NCBI GenBank assembly: GCA_031374115.1
Contig: JANMNO010000045.1
Coordinates: 1-64,000 of the forward strand
Reading direction: 5' to 3'
DNA length: 64,000 nt
Source of the DNA: JAKFWF01 sp031374115
Lineage (GTDB): Bacteria > Pseudomonadota > Alphaproteobacteria > Rhizobiales > Hyphomicrobiaceae
The first letter of the stretch is position 1. The number at the start of each line of letters is the position of its first letter. Positions 25,632 to 34,621 of this stretch are shown here, one piece after another. The notes beneath the pieces were generated by a model. That model made no database searches and had not been told where the DNA came from. It worked only from the letters and a program-made list of their open reading frames with translations. Position numbers and translations under genes: made by a program.

Positions 25632-26986
25632 GCCTACCGCCCCTCGGTTGGTTCAGTATCTTTCGGCTCGGCCTTGTGCAAACGGCCCTGGGTTCGATTG
25701 TCGTTTTGACAACCTCGACTCTCAATCGTGTGATGGTGGTCGAGCTGGCGCTGCCAGCAATGATCCCGGGTGCGCTCGTCGGCTTGCACTATGCGTTGCA
25801 AGTAATGCGCCCACGGATGGGATATGGATCCGATGTCGGCGGCAGGCGGACGCCCTGGATCATCGGCGGCATGGTCATGCTCGGATTGGGTGGAGTTATC
25901 GCTGCAATCGCCACCGCGTGGATGAGCGTACAACCGGTCCCCGCGATCGGCCTCGCCGGCATCGGTTTTTTATTCATCGGCTTAGGGGTCAGCGCAGCCG
26001 GCACTTCGCTTCTCGTGCTGCTGGCAAAGCGCGTCGATGCAGCCCGGCGACCCGCGGCTGCGACGATCGTTTGGCTGATGATGATCGCGGGGTTTGCGAT
26101 CACCGCAATCCTGGCTGGTAAAAATCTCGATCCTTTTTCACCGCAGCGCTTGGTTGCCGTCGCAGCTGTCGTCTCGGCGATCGCAATCCTTGTGACCGTG
26201 CTGGCAGTTGCCGGTATCGAAGGTCACGAGCCAGCAGCGGCAAGCGGGCGCGAAACCGACGATCCAGCCACTCCGTTCAAAGCCGCCTTGATCCAGGTTT
26301 GGAAAGAGGCGGAAGCGCGACAGTTCACGATCTTCGTCTTTGTCTCGATGTTGGCTTACAGCGCGCAGGATCTGATACTCGAGCCGTTTGCTGGATCGGT
26401 CTTTTTGATGACCCCTGGTCAATCGACCAAGCTCGGCGGCATCCAGCACGCCGGGGTGTTTGTCGGCATGCTGGTCGTCGCCGTTTTAGGCTCCGCCGTT
26501 GGTGGCCGGTGGTTTGGCTCGCTGAAAACCTGGACCGTCGGTGGCTGTCTTGCTTCAGCGGTGGCCTTGTTTGGTATGTCAGGCGCCGGATTAGTCGGAA
26601 CCTCTTGGCCACTTCAGGCGAATGTCTTCGCACTTGGCGTCTCGAACGGCGCATTTGCGATCGCAGCGATCGCATCGATGATGACGCTTGCGAGCAATGG
26701 CCGGGAGCAGCGGGAGGGGGTCCGCATGGGTCTTTGGGGCGCGGCTCAGGCAATCGCATTCGGTATCGGTGGGTTCGCGGGCACAATGGCGAGCGATGTC
26801 GCGCAGTATTTGGTCGGCACCGCCAGTACCGCCTATGCCTGCGTGTTTGCTCTGGAAGCCGGCGTCTTTCTGGTTTCGGCAATTCTTGCGTCGCAGATCG
26901 GCCGCTCGCGCGGCTTGCATCTAGGCGCCAAAACCTCAGCAATCTCCGCCGCCGGCAATGGCGTATTGGCTGAGGCCCGCGATTGA
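25628..26986 (+). CDS. BCH/PucC-family MFS transporter
   Basis: About 452 residues, twelve predicted membrane segments. It belongs to the PucC/LhaA family and lies between bchG and bchP, the position of the gene called bch2 or orf428 in other clusters. Shared motifs: RLGLVQTALGSIVVLTTSTLNRVMVVEL and MRPRMGYGSDVGGRRTPWI. Proposed to move or hand over bacteriochlorophyll; not firmly shown. The start at 25628 overlaps the bchG stop. Confidence 0.9.
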   Translation: MSLPPLGWFSIFRLGLVQTALGSIVVLTTSTLNRVMVVELALPAMIPGALVGLHYALQVMRPRMGYGSDVGGRRTPWIIGGMVMLGLGGVIAAIATAWMSVQPVPAIGLAGIGFLFIGLGVSAAGTSLLVLLAKRVDAARRPAAATIVWLMMIAGFAITAILAGKNLDPFSPQRLVAVAAVVSAIAILVTVLAVAGIEGHEPAAASGRETDDPATPFKAALIQVWKEAEARQFTIFVFVSMLAYSAQDLILEPFAGSVFLMTPGQSTKLGGIQHAGVFVGMLVVAVLGSAVGGRWFGSLKTWTVGGCLASAVALFGMSGAGLVGTSWPLQANVFALGVSNGAFAIAAIASMMTLASNGREQREGVRMGLWGAAQAIAFGIGGFAGTMASDVAQYLVGTASTAYACVFALEAGVFLVSAILASQIGRSRGLHLGAKTSAISAAGNGVLAEARD

Positions 26987-27002
26987 AAAGGAGCGTAGCC
27001 AA

Positions 27003-28202
27003 ATGTCCCCAATAGATGTTTTCGACGTCGTGGTCGTTGGCGGCGGACCTGCCGGAGCGACGGCTGCGACGGACCTCGCCAGCCGCGGCCGCCGGGTCTT
27101 ACTGCTCGACCGGGCAGGCCGGATCAAACCGTGCGGTGGTGCGATCCCGCCACGCCTCATCAAGGATTTCGAGATACCAGGCGAGCTGCTCGTTGCCCGC
27201 GTGACGTCGGCTCGCATGGTGGCACCGTCGACTACCAAGGTCGATATCCCGATTGAAGGCGGCTTTGTCGGGATGGTCGATCGCGACGTGTTCGACGAGT
27301 GGTTGCGAACGCGAGCGGAGGAAACCGGTGCCACACGGCGGACGGGTACCTTCGATCGCATCGAACGCGATGAACAACCGGGCGCAATCGTGCTCTATCG
27401 GACAAGCTCGGCACCGGATGATCAAGGTCTGCACAGAGTTCGGGCGCGCGTCGTGGTCGGTGCCGATGGGGCGTTATCCGCGGTGGCACGGCAAGCCGTG
27501 CCAGGTGCGTCACGTGTTCCTTATGTTTTCGCGTATCACGAGATCGTGCGTTCGCCGTCCGGCAGTGGCGAAGGCTTCGATCCTAAACGTTGTGACGTCA
27601 TCTACCAGGGTGCGACCTCGCCAGATTTCTACTCTTGGGTGTTTCCGCACGGTGAGACGACCAGCGTCGGCAGTGGCAGCGCTCACAAAGGATTTTCTTT
27701 GAAGGCAGCAGTGGCAGCGGTGCGCAAGGATGCCGGGCTCGATGCAAGCATCACCATACGTAAGGAGGGCGCGCCGATCCCGATGCGCCCTCTGAGACGA
27801 TGGGACAATGGCCGGGACGTGATCGTTGCGGGCGATGCCGCCGGCGTCGTTGCCCCGGCATCAGGTGAAGGCATCTACTATGCGATGGCGAGTGCGCGGT
27901 TCGTAGCTGATGCAGTCGATCAGTTGCTGATTACCGGCAACACCCGCACGCTCGGCGCCGCCCGCAAGCGGTTCATGCGGGCGCACGGGCGGGTGTTCTG
28001 GATCCTCGGAATGATGCAACACTTCTGGTACAAGAGCGACGCGCGCCGCGAGCGATTTGTCAGTATTTGCCGGGATACCGACGTTCAGCGGCTGACCTTC
28101 GAGGCCTACATGAATAAACAATTGGTGCGTGCCCGGCCGCTAGCGCACGTTCGTATTTTTTTCAAAGACCTCGCGCATTTGTTTGGACTGATCAAGGCAT
28201 GA
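27003..28202 (+). CDS. bchP: Geranylgeranyl bacteriochlorophyll reductase
   Basis: A 399-residue FAD enzyme that reduces the geranylgeranyl tail to phytyl. Dinucleotide motif VVVGGGPAGATAATDLASRG (GGGPAG at 13-18), then LLLDRAGRIKPCGGAIPPR and a second FAD motif VIVAGDAAGVVAPASGEGI. ATG at 27003 with a strong AAAGGAG upstream. ATGA overlap with tspO. Confidence 0.96.
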   Translation: MSPIDVFDVVVVGGGPAGATAATDLASRGRRVLLLDRAGRIKPCGGAIPPRLIKDFEIPGELLVARVTSARMVAPSTTKVDIPIEGGFVGMVDRDVFDEWLRTRAEETGATRRTGTFDRIERDEQPGAIVLYRTSSAPDDQGLHRVRARVVVGADGALSAVARQAVPGASRVPYVFAYHEIVRSPSGSGEGFDPKRCDVIYQGATSPDFYSWVFPHGETTSVGSGSAHKGFSLKAAVAAVRKDAGLDASITIRKEGAPIPMRPLRRWDNGRDVIVAGDAAGVVAPASGEGIYYAMASARFVADAVDQLLITGNTRTLGAARKRFMRAHGRVFWILGMMQHFWYKSDARRERFVSICRDTDVQRLTFEAYMNKQLVRARPLAHVRIFFKDLAHLFGLIKA

Positions 28203-28681
28203 CCTCTCGGCGTTCGACGCGCTTTAGAACCATCGCTGCTGCTGCTCTTGCGGCTCTCGTCGTGGCCGGTGCTGGCGCCGCAATGACAGATTTGGGACCG
28301 TGGTATCAGTCGCTGCGCCAACCTGCCTGGAAGCCACCCGACCGTTTGTTTGGCCCGGCGTGGACCTTGATTTTTGGATTTACCACCGTTGCCGGCATCA
28401 AGGCCTGGGAGCAGGCACCGCGCCGCGCTGTGCGCGATGGGGCGATGATCCTATTCGCCGTGAACGCGCTGTTGAACGTGCTGTGGAGCACGATCTTTTT
28501 TCGACTGCATCGCCCGGACTGGGCACTTTACGAAGTCGCGCTGTTGTGGCTGTCGATCGTAGCATTGATTGTTTATGTCGGCCGGTTCGCACGATCGGCG
28601 GTATGGTTACTTCTGCCCTATCTTTGTTGGGTATCGTTCGCGGCCGCCTTGAATTGGTCTGTGGTCAAACTCAATCCATGA
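28199..28681 (+). CDS. tspO: TspO/MBR-family tryptophan-rich sensory protein
   Basis: A 160-residue protein with five membrane helices. Family hallmark WYQSLRQPAWKPPDRLFGPAW near residue 40, and further Trp-rich segments (NVLWSTIFF, DWALYEVALLWLS). TspO binds porphyrins and in Rhodobacter sphaeroides affects carotenoid and bacteriochlorophyll gene expression in response to oxygen. Its placement directly after bchP supports a tetrapyrrole-linked role. Confidence 0.93.
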   Translation: MTSRRSTRFRTIAAAALAALVVAGAGAAMTDLGPWYQSLRQPAWKPPDRLFGPAWTLIFGFTTVAGIKAWEQAPRRAVRDGAMILFAVNALLNVLWSTIFFRLHRPDWALYEVALLWLSIVALIVYVGRFARSAVWLLLPYLCWVSFAAALNWSVVKLNP

Positions 28682-28735
28682 AGATGATGCGATGGCGCCG
28701 CTCGGCAGTGCCGTTGCCAATGTAGGTTGATGACT

Positions 28736-29002
28736 ATGATCAACGATTTCCCGAGTAGCCGCATGATAGATTTCATCCTCATTTGGACCGCGATCGAGGC
28801 GATGCTGCTCGTGGCCTACTTCAATAAAACCGGACGCGGCGTGCCGCCGGTCGATTTGCTCGCGAATCTAGCGGCTGGTGCCTTTTTGATGTTGGCCTTA
28901 CGAGGCGCACTGGTATCTGCACAATGGCAGTGGATCGCAGCATCGCTAGTTGGATCGTTCCTCGCCCACTTGCTCGACCTGCGCCTGCGGTGGAAGTCTT
29001 GA
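28736..29002 (+). CDS. Small membrane protein of unknown function, 88 aa
   Basis: About 88 residues with three hydrophobic segments (FILIWTAIEAMLLVAYF; LAAGAFLMLALRGALV; WIAASLVGSFLAHLLD) and a basic C-terminus. The start is uncertain: an ATG at 28736 has AGG at a good distance, while an ATG at 28730 or a TTG at 28727 is possible. It follows tspO by 54 bp and precedes a DUF3422 gene by 31 bp on the same strand, so it is probably in the bchG-P operon. I do not recognise the family. Confidence 0.65.
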   Translation: MINDFPSSRMIDFILIWTAIEAMLLVAYFNKTGRGVPPVDLLANLAAGAFLMLALRGALVSAQWQWIAASLVGSFLAHLLDLRLRWKS

Positions 29003-29033
29003 CGGCCTACGTCAAGCTACGGAGCTCGGTTCG

Positions 29034-30326
29034 ATGAGATTGCCGCACGACCATCCTCAGCGCAATCTGCTGAATGACGAAGTTCACGCACGGCCGCCGG
29101 AAGCCTTGGTGCCGCCATTGCGCGTTTCCTATCTCGCGCTCTTCAACGATAAGTCGCAGCGGGAGAGCGAAGCGCGGCCGATCCATGAGTTGGCAAAACG
29201 CTTCGGTCATGAGCCGCCGAAAGCTGGCGCAAATCACTTCAGCGGTGACCTCGGCGCGTTTCGCGTGAAGTGGGAACGGCACACAGAATTCACACGCTAT
29301 AAGTTCATCGCGCAAGGTGTAGTCGAAGATCCGTTTGTCGATTCTGCCATCAAGGCAGTTCCGGCCGATTGGATCGCGGACTTGCCAGGTCAATTGATCG
29401 TTGCTGCGCACACGGCCTTGGTGCGGGTTGAACCCAACCCGACCGACGTCGAAGAACTTGCCGCCAAGTTTTTCGCGGGCAATCCCTTGGTCGGCTCGAT
29501 CATCGCGGATGGCGGGGCCATGGCAGTCACGGACTTCCGCATTCATGCCGACGGCTTCAGCCGATTACTGGTGCAAGATAGAAACTTGTTGCCGAGGCAA
29601 GCCGGCCGATCCGTGCAGCGCTTACTCGAGATCGACACCTATCGTATCCTGGCGCTGCTAGCGCTACCGGTTGCGCGGGACTTGACGCCCATCCTATCGC
29701 AGTGCGAGCGCGAGTTATCGGAAATTGCGAGCAGCATGGTGGGAGCAGGCGAAGCTGATGATCCCAAGCTGCTCGATCGCATGACCAGGCTTCAAGCTGA
29801 GATCGAGAGCCGTCACTCGGACAACTACAACAGGTTCGGCGCGGCGGTGGCCTATTATGATCTTGTGCAGCGCCGGATCGATGAGTTGCGAGAAACGCGC
29901 GTTTCGGGCCTGCAGACCTTCAGAGAGTTCACGGAGCGGCGATTGGCGCCGGCGATGAATACATGCCGCGCGGTGGCGGCGCGCCAGGAGGCGTTGTCGA
30001 AACGCGTGGCGCAAACGATGCAACTGCTCTCGACGCGTGTGGACATCACCCGGGAACGTCAGAACCAGAACGTACTCGAGCAGATGAATAGGCGTGCCAG
30101 GATGCAGTTACGTCTGCAGCAAACGGTCGAAGGTCTTTCAGTGGCAGCCATCACCTACTATGTCGTTGGCTTGGTCGCGTATCTGGCTAAAGGGGTACGG
30201 GCGCTCGGTAGAGATATCAATCCGGACGTCTGGACCGGCATCAGTATTCCGTTTGTTGTCGTGGGCGTGGCACTCGCGTTGCGCAAAGTTCGCCTCGCTA
30301 TTCCAGGCTTCCACAAGTCCCGGTAA
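29034..30326 (+). CDS. DUF3422 family protein
   Basis: A 430-residue protein. N-terminal LPHDHPQRNLLNDEVHARPPE is the conserved start of DUF3422. The middle is helical with a probable coiled coil (residues about 225-365, LTRLQAEIESRHSDNYNRF and RVDITRERQNQNVLEQMNRRARM), and two membrane helices close the C-terminus (VAAITYYVVGLVAYLAKGV; ISIPFVVVGVALALRKV). Function unknown. ATG at 29034 follows GGAG. Last gene of the plus-strand bchG-bchP block, convergent with cycA. Confidence 0.83.
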   Translation: MRLPHDHPQRNLLNDEVHARPPEALVPPLRVSYLALFNDKSQRESEARPIHELAKRFGHEPPKAGANHFSGDLGAFRVKWERHTEFTRYKFIAQGVVEDPFVDSAIKAVPADWIADLPGQLIVAAHTALVRVEPNPTDVEELAAKFFAGNPLVGSIIADGGAMAVTDFRIHADGFSRLLVQDRNLLPRQAGRSVQRLLEIDTYRILALLALPVARDLTPILSQCERELSEIASSMVGAGEADDPKLLDRMTRLQAEIESRHSDNYNRFGAAVAYYDLVQRRIDELRETRVSGLQTFREFTERRLAPAMNTCRAVAARQEALSKRVAQTMQLLSTRVDITRERQNQNVLEQMNRRARMQLRLQQTVEGLSVAAITYYVVGLVAYLAKGVRALGRDINPDVWTGISIPFVVVGVALALRKVRLAIPGFHKSR

Positions 30327-30346
30327 TGAGAGAAAAAGCGCTTTGA

Positions 30347-30784
30347 TCATTTGTCTGGCGAGAATTTCTTCAGATAGGCAACGACGTTTTCCCGGTCATT
30401 TTTGTCAGTCAGCTTGAATGGCATTTTGGTTTGGCCTTGAGCCAAGTCGGCTTTGCCTGCCGTTGTCAAAAACTTCCTGAGGAACGCGTTGGGATCTTCG
30501 AGGTACTCGAAAATGGTGGCTTCGGTCCATTCTAGGCCGCTCGTGCCAGCCGCTTTGTTAAGTTCCGAGTACGAGTAGTCGGGTGACGTTCCCGCACGCC
30601 GGCCGATCACTCCGTTCAATATTGGACCGACCTGGTTCTTCGCACCGTCGCCAACGCGATGACACGCCGTGCACTTGCGAAACACCGCTTCCCCGTCCTC
30701 GGCATTGCCAGCCGCTTGCGCGGCTCCAGCCACAGCGCAAACCCCCATCATTGTTGCCAGGGCAAAATTTCGTGCCGACTTCAT
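30347..30784 (-). CDS. cycA: Cytochrome c2
   Basis: A 145-residue class I cytochrome c. Signal peptide of about 24 residues (FALATMMGVCAVAGAAQA), heme motif CTACH (38-42), Met ligand in TKMPF (M121). It probably shuttles electrons from the bc1 complex to the reaction centre or to PufC in the periplasm. A perfect PpsR operator lies 30-47 bp upstream of the ATG, which puts it in the photosynthesis regulon. Divergent from the second ppsR. Confidence 0.93.
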   Translation of the reverse strand: MKSARNFALATMMGVCAVAGAAQAAGNAEDGEAVFRKCTACHRVGDGAKNQVGPILNGVIGRRAGTSPDYSYSELNKAAGTSGLEWTEATIFEYLEDPNAFLRKFLTTAGKADLAQGQTKMPFKLTDKNDRENVVAYLKKFSPDK

Positions 30785-30813
30785 CGCTCGCGCCTCTCGT
30801 GGGAACATAACGC

Positions 30814-30831
30814 TGTCAATCGTCGTTGACA
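30814..30831. promoter_or_regulatory. PpsR/CrtJ operator between cycA and ppsR2
   Basis: TGT-caatcgtcgttg-ACA, a perfect TGT-N12-ACA palindrome with the extended dyad TGTCAA/TTGACA. A weaker TGT-N12-TCT lies at 30898-30915, nearer to the ppsR2 start at 31050. The pair could allow co-control of cycA and ppsR2. Confidence 0.75.
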
Positions 30832-31049
30832 TTTATGAAGTATGCGCTGCCAAATTGTAAGGATTGAGGCGCGCGGCACATTAGCCTGACGTTAAGCTGT
30901 CAATACAATTTGTCTTGGTCGCGTAGGGAAAAGGTTGTAATAAAACAAAAACTTGGGAGTGTGAGTCCATTTAGCGTCCACGCATCCTGACGGAGGCCGT
31001 GGGCGCTGCCATCGACTAATTCCGGGTTCCCGCCTTTAAGAGTAAAGCA

Positions 31050-32417
31050 ATGAACAGCGCTACGATCGCTCAACCAGATGTCACCCTCATGATCGACACC
31101 GAGGGTGTGATCAGAAAAATTACTGTGTCTGAGGCGTTGTCGGCTCAAGGTGCGCAGTCCTTGATTGGCCGCCGGTGGGCTGAGACGGTCGGTGCCGTCA
31201 GCCATGACGATGTCCGACTGATGATCGAGAACGCCCTGAAGAAGGGTGTTAACGGCTTCCGGCAAGTCGTCCAGCAATTCTCGGACGGCGTGGAGATGCC
31301 GATCGAATACACCGCCGTAAGCCTCGGCGCGAACAGCGGTCTTATTGCCGTTGGTAAAAGCCTGCAGGCGGTTACTGAATTGCAGTCTCAGCTGATTGCT
31401 GCGCAGCGTGCAATCGAGCAGGACTACTGGAAATTCCGGGAGATAGAGTCGCGTTACCGTTTATTGTTCGAACAATCGAACGAGCCGGTAATTCTCGTCC
31501 GTGGCCGCAACTTGAGAATTTCGGAAGCGAACGTCGCGGCGGTCCGGCTGCTGGGCTTCGGCGCGACGCCCCCTGAAAGTATTATCGGCCGTGAGCTTCT
31601 CCCGGAGATCGCAGGTCGGGACCACAAGGCTCTGCGCAACATCATAGATCAGGCAAGCGCGACAGGTCATGCGCCAGCCGTCCTTGTCCATCTAGTCCGT
31701 CATGGCACGGCGATACTGGTGCGCATCTCCCAGGTTGCCGCCGATGCGGGCCAGGCCTTTATGATCAGGCTCGCTCCAGGGCAACCAATCGTGGCCGAGG
31801 GCCCGGTACCTGAGACCGACGTGGTCCGGGACATGATCGAGCGCGCCGCCGATGGGTTTGTAATCGTCGATGTGAAAGGGACCGTGCGTTTTACCAACGT
31901 TGCCTTCATGGATCTCGTCAGGGCCAATGTGGCTGATGAGATCGTTGGACGGCCGCTCGCCCACTGGTTCAGCAAGCCCGGTGCGGACGCAAGTGTCTTG
32001 ATAGCGACCCTTCGGCGCCACAAGATCGTCAGGCTTTTTGCCACTTCGATGGCTAGCGAACCCGATACCGTGACCGATGTCGAGATCTCGGCGACTGCGG
32101 ATGATTCAGCCCACCCTAAGTACTTCGGTCTGCTGATTAGAGATGTCAGCCGCCGCATGGCATCCAGCCATCCGGCCGGCGAGGTTGTGCAGCGCACCGT
32201 CGAGGAGCTGATCGGTAGTGCGCCCCTGCAAGATATTGTGAAAGTATTTGTCGACGACGTCGAGCGGCGATGTATTGTCGGAGCGCTGGCACGTTCGGGG
32301 GGAAACAGAACAGCATCTGCAAAAATGTTGGGAATGAGCCGCCAAAGCTTGCACACCAAGATTAGTCGTCTCAATCTTAATCAGCTTTCCCGCTCCGGCG
32401 GAGACGCCGACGATTGA
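31050..32417 (+). CDS. ppsR2: PpsR/CrtJ-type regulator, copy 2 (PpsR2-like)
   Basis: A 455-residue second PpsR: N-terminal PAS (PDVTLMIDTEGVIRKITV), Q-linker (VGKSLQAVTELQSQLIAAQ), two more PAS domains and a Fis-type helix-turn-helix (NRTASAKMLGMSRQSLHTKI). The only Cys is in VERRCIVGAL, at the start of the DNA-binding domain, so an intramolecular disulfide cannot form. It is 10 bp upstream of a bacteriophytochrome gene, as with PpsR2 of Rhodopseudomonas palustris and Bradyrhizobium, where far-red-activated phytochrome relieves its repression. Confidence 0.93.
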   Translation: MNSATIAQPDVTLMIDTEGVIRKITVSEALSAQGAQSLIGRRWAETVGAVSHDDVRLMIENALKKGVNGFRQVVQQFSDGVEMPIEYTAVSLGANSGLIAVGKSLQAVTELQSQLIAAQRAIEQDYWKFREIESRYRLLFEQSNEPVILVRGRNLRISEANVAAVRLLGFGATPPESIIGRELLPEIAGRDHKALRNIIDQASATGHAPAVLVHLVRHGTAILVRISQVAADAGQAFMIRLAPGQPIVAEGPVPETDVVRDMIERAADGFVIVDVKGTVRFTNVAFMDLVRANVADEIVGRPLAHWFSKPGADASVLIATLRRHKIVRLFATSMASEPDTVTDVEISATADDSAHPKYFGLLIRDVSRRMASSHPAGEVVQRTVEELIGSAPLQDIVKVFVDDVERRCIVGALARSGGNRTASAKMLGMSRQSLHTKISRLNLNQLSRSGGDADD

Positions 32418-32427
32418 GGAGCGCAAC

Positions 32428-34602
32428 TTGGGTTCAGAAGTCGAGACGGCGCCAGCATTTGGAGATGCGGATCTTTCGAATTGTGAACGCGAGCAGATCC
32501 ATCTCGCCGGGTCTATCCAAACGCATGGCGCACTGCTGGTCTTGAGTGAACCCGGCGGTATCGTGGTGCAGGCAAGCAGCAACGCTCGCACCTTTCTCAA
32601 CCAAACCAGAGAAGTCGTTGGCCGCCGGCTGGGCGACCTCGGTGGCAATATTGCAAAACTCGCCAAATCCCGTCTCGGCACGTCATTGCAAACGCTGCCG
32701 GTGAGCTTTTGCTGCCAGATCGGCAAGCCGGAGAAATCTTGCGATGTATTGATGCATCAGTTGCCAGATGGCAATTTGATCGTCGAGTTTGAGCGCGCCG
32801 GGCGGGCCGTCGATGGCGCGGCGCACATCGATAGCGCATTGAAGTCCATCTTGGAGGCTGCGTCCCTACGCAACTTGTGTGAAGAGACGGCGCGTTTCTT
32901 CAAGGACTTGACGGGTTACGACCGGGTTATGGTGTATCGCTTCGACGATGATGGTCATGGCGAGGTTTTTGCCGAGCGCTGCGAACCTAAACTCGAACCT
33001 TTCCTCGGTAATTGGTATCCGGCTTCCGATATCCCCCAGATCGCCCGTCGTCTTTATGAGCGCAATCGCGTGCGCATCGTAGCAGATGTCGAATTCAAAC
33101 CCGTTCCGTTGAAACCCACGCTCTGCCCGACGACGGGCCGCGAACTCGATATGTCGCTGTGTTTCTTGAGAAGCACGTCACCTATACACATTCAGTATCT
33201 GAAGAATATGGGCGTTGGCGCGACACTAGTCATATCGCTGATGGTCGGGGGCCGATTGTGGGGCCTCGTGTCATGCCATCACTACGCTCCCCGCGTCGTA
33301 CCGTTTGCCGTGCGCGCGATATGCGAGTTGCTCGCTGAGGCGGTCGCGACGCGTATCCTGGCGCTGGAAAATTTCGTGCGCGCCCAATCCGAACTCTCGA
33401 TCCGGCGTCTGGAGCAGCGGATGATGGAGGCGATTGGGCGGGAAGGCGACTGGCGGGCTGCGCTGTTTGACTCGTCCAAGGTTCTAATCGAGCCGCTTCG
33501 CGCCACGGGCGCAGCGCTGTTGTTCGAGGGGCAGGTGCACACGGTCGGCGATGTTCCCGCAACGCAACCGTTGCGCGAGATCGGAGAGTGGCTTGCGACA
33601 AAGTCTACGTCATCGGTTTTTGCCACCAAGTCGCTCGCAGCCGATGTACCTCAATTCGCCAATCTGACACCTCTTGCCTCGGGTATGATCGCCGTTCCCA
33701 TTTCGAGCACGAGAGACGAATTCCTCATCTGGTTTCGGCCCGAACGCATCCGAACCGTGACGTGGGGCGGCGATCCCAACAAACCGATGATCATCGGTAA
33801 CGACCCTTCGGATCTGTCTCCGCGCCGCTCGTTTGCGCAATGGACACAGGTCGTCGATGGCACGTCGGAACCGTGGACAGCCGCTGATCTGTCGGCCGCA
33901 CGATTGGTCGGCGATACGGTCGCAGATGTGATTTTCCAATTCAGATCCGTCCGGATGCTGATTGCACGTAGTCAACTCGATCATGTCAGCCGCCAAGTCG
34001 CGCATGCCGAACAACCTGTGCTGATTGCTGATGCCAACGGCACGATTTTGCTTGCCAACGAAGCACTGTTGACCATCTTGCCTGGGTCCGGCAGCCCGCT
34101 TCACACCATCAATGATCTGGCCGATTGCTGCCAGGATGCAGTCGACGTCAAGGCTCGACTGCACGATCTTGTGGCGCACGGCCAGACTTGGCGAGGCGAG
34201 GCGAAGCTGCGGTCCACCGCACTTGGTTCGCGTCCATTGATGGTGCGAGGCGATCGGATTTTTTCAAAGCCGGGCGCAGTACTTGGCTATGTATTGCTGT
34301 TCTCGGACCTGACCGAACGCAAAGCTGCGGAAGAGGCGCGGCAGAGGTTTCAGGATGGGATCGTTGCGCAGCACAGACAAATGGCGGCGCCGATCAACTC
34401 GCAAGCTGGTCTAGCTCACCGCAATCTACTTGCGCACGTCCTCCAGAATGCGCAGTTGGCCGCACTCGAAATCACCGACGGTCTCGACATGGCGAGTATG
34501 CCAGCGATGCTCGAGAGCGTTAAGACGTCGGTCGAGCGGACTGCCGAAGTGCTGAAGCAATTGACGATGACAAAAACCTCCGGCGATGGATCTGGCACAT
34601 AG
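32428..34602 (+). CDS. bphP: Bacteriophytochrome (PAS-GAF-PHY-PAS, no kinase domain seen)
   Basis: A 724-residue photoreceptor starting at TTG with GAGGAG 7 bp upstream. Biliverdin-binding Cys19 in LSNCEREQIH; GAF motif YPASDIP (197-203) and chromophore His254 (SPIHIQYLKN); PHY tongue PRRSF (465-469) and WFRPE (435-439). A PAS domain follows (about 530-635), then a helical tail (HRNLLAHVLQNAQLAALEI...). I see no N/G-box ATPase, so it is not a normal histidine kinase. Size and layout resemble R. palustris BphP1, which binds PpsR2 directly. Confidence 0.93.
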   Translation: MGSEVETAPAFGDADLSNCEREQIHLAGSIQTHGALLVLSEPGGIVVQASSNARTFLNQTREVVGRRLGDLGGNIAKLAKSRLGTSLQTLPVSFCCQIGKPEKSCDVLMHQLPDGNLIVEFERAGRAVDGAAHIDSALKSILEAASLRNLCEETARFFKDLTGYDRVMVYRFDDDGHGEVFAERCEPKLEPFLGNWYPASDIPQIARRLYERNRVRIVADVEFKPVPLKPTLCPTTGRELDMSLCFLRSTSPIHIQYLKNMGVGATLVISLMVGGRLWGLVSCHHYAPRVVPFAVRAICELLAEAVATRILALENFVRAQSELSIRRLEQRMMEAIGREGDWRAALFDSSKVLIEPLRATGAALLFEGQVHTVGDVPATQPLREIGEWLATKSTSSVFATKSLAADVPQFANLTPLASGMIAVPISSTRDEFLIWFRPERIRTVTWGGDPNKPMIIGNDPSDLSPRRSFAQWTQVVDGTSEPWTAADLSAARLVGDTVADVIFQFRSVRMLIARSQLDHVSRQVAHAEQPVLIADANGTILLANEALLTILPGSGSPLHTINDLADCCQDAVDVKARLHDLVAHGQTWRGEAKLRSTALGSRPLMVRGDRIFSKPGAVLGYVLLFSDLTERKAAEEARQRFQDGIVAQHRQMAAPINSQAGLAHRNLLAHVLQNAQLAALEITDGLDMASMPAMLESVKTSVERTAEVLKQLTMTKTSGDGSGT

Positions 34603-34621
34603 AGGCGGCGTCCGTCTTGCA

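Noticed and set aside
32428..34602. Bacteriophytochrome as a standard histidine kinase
   Set aside because: The tail after the last PAS has helices but no ATP-binding N, G1 or G2 boxes.
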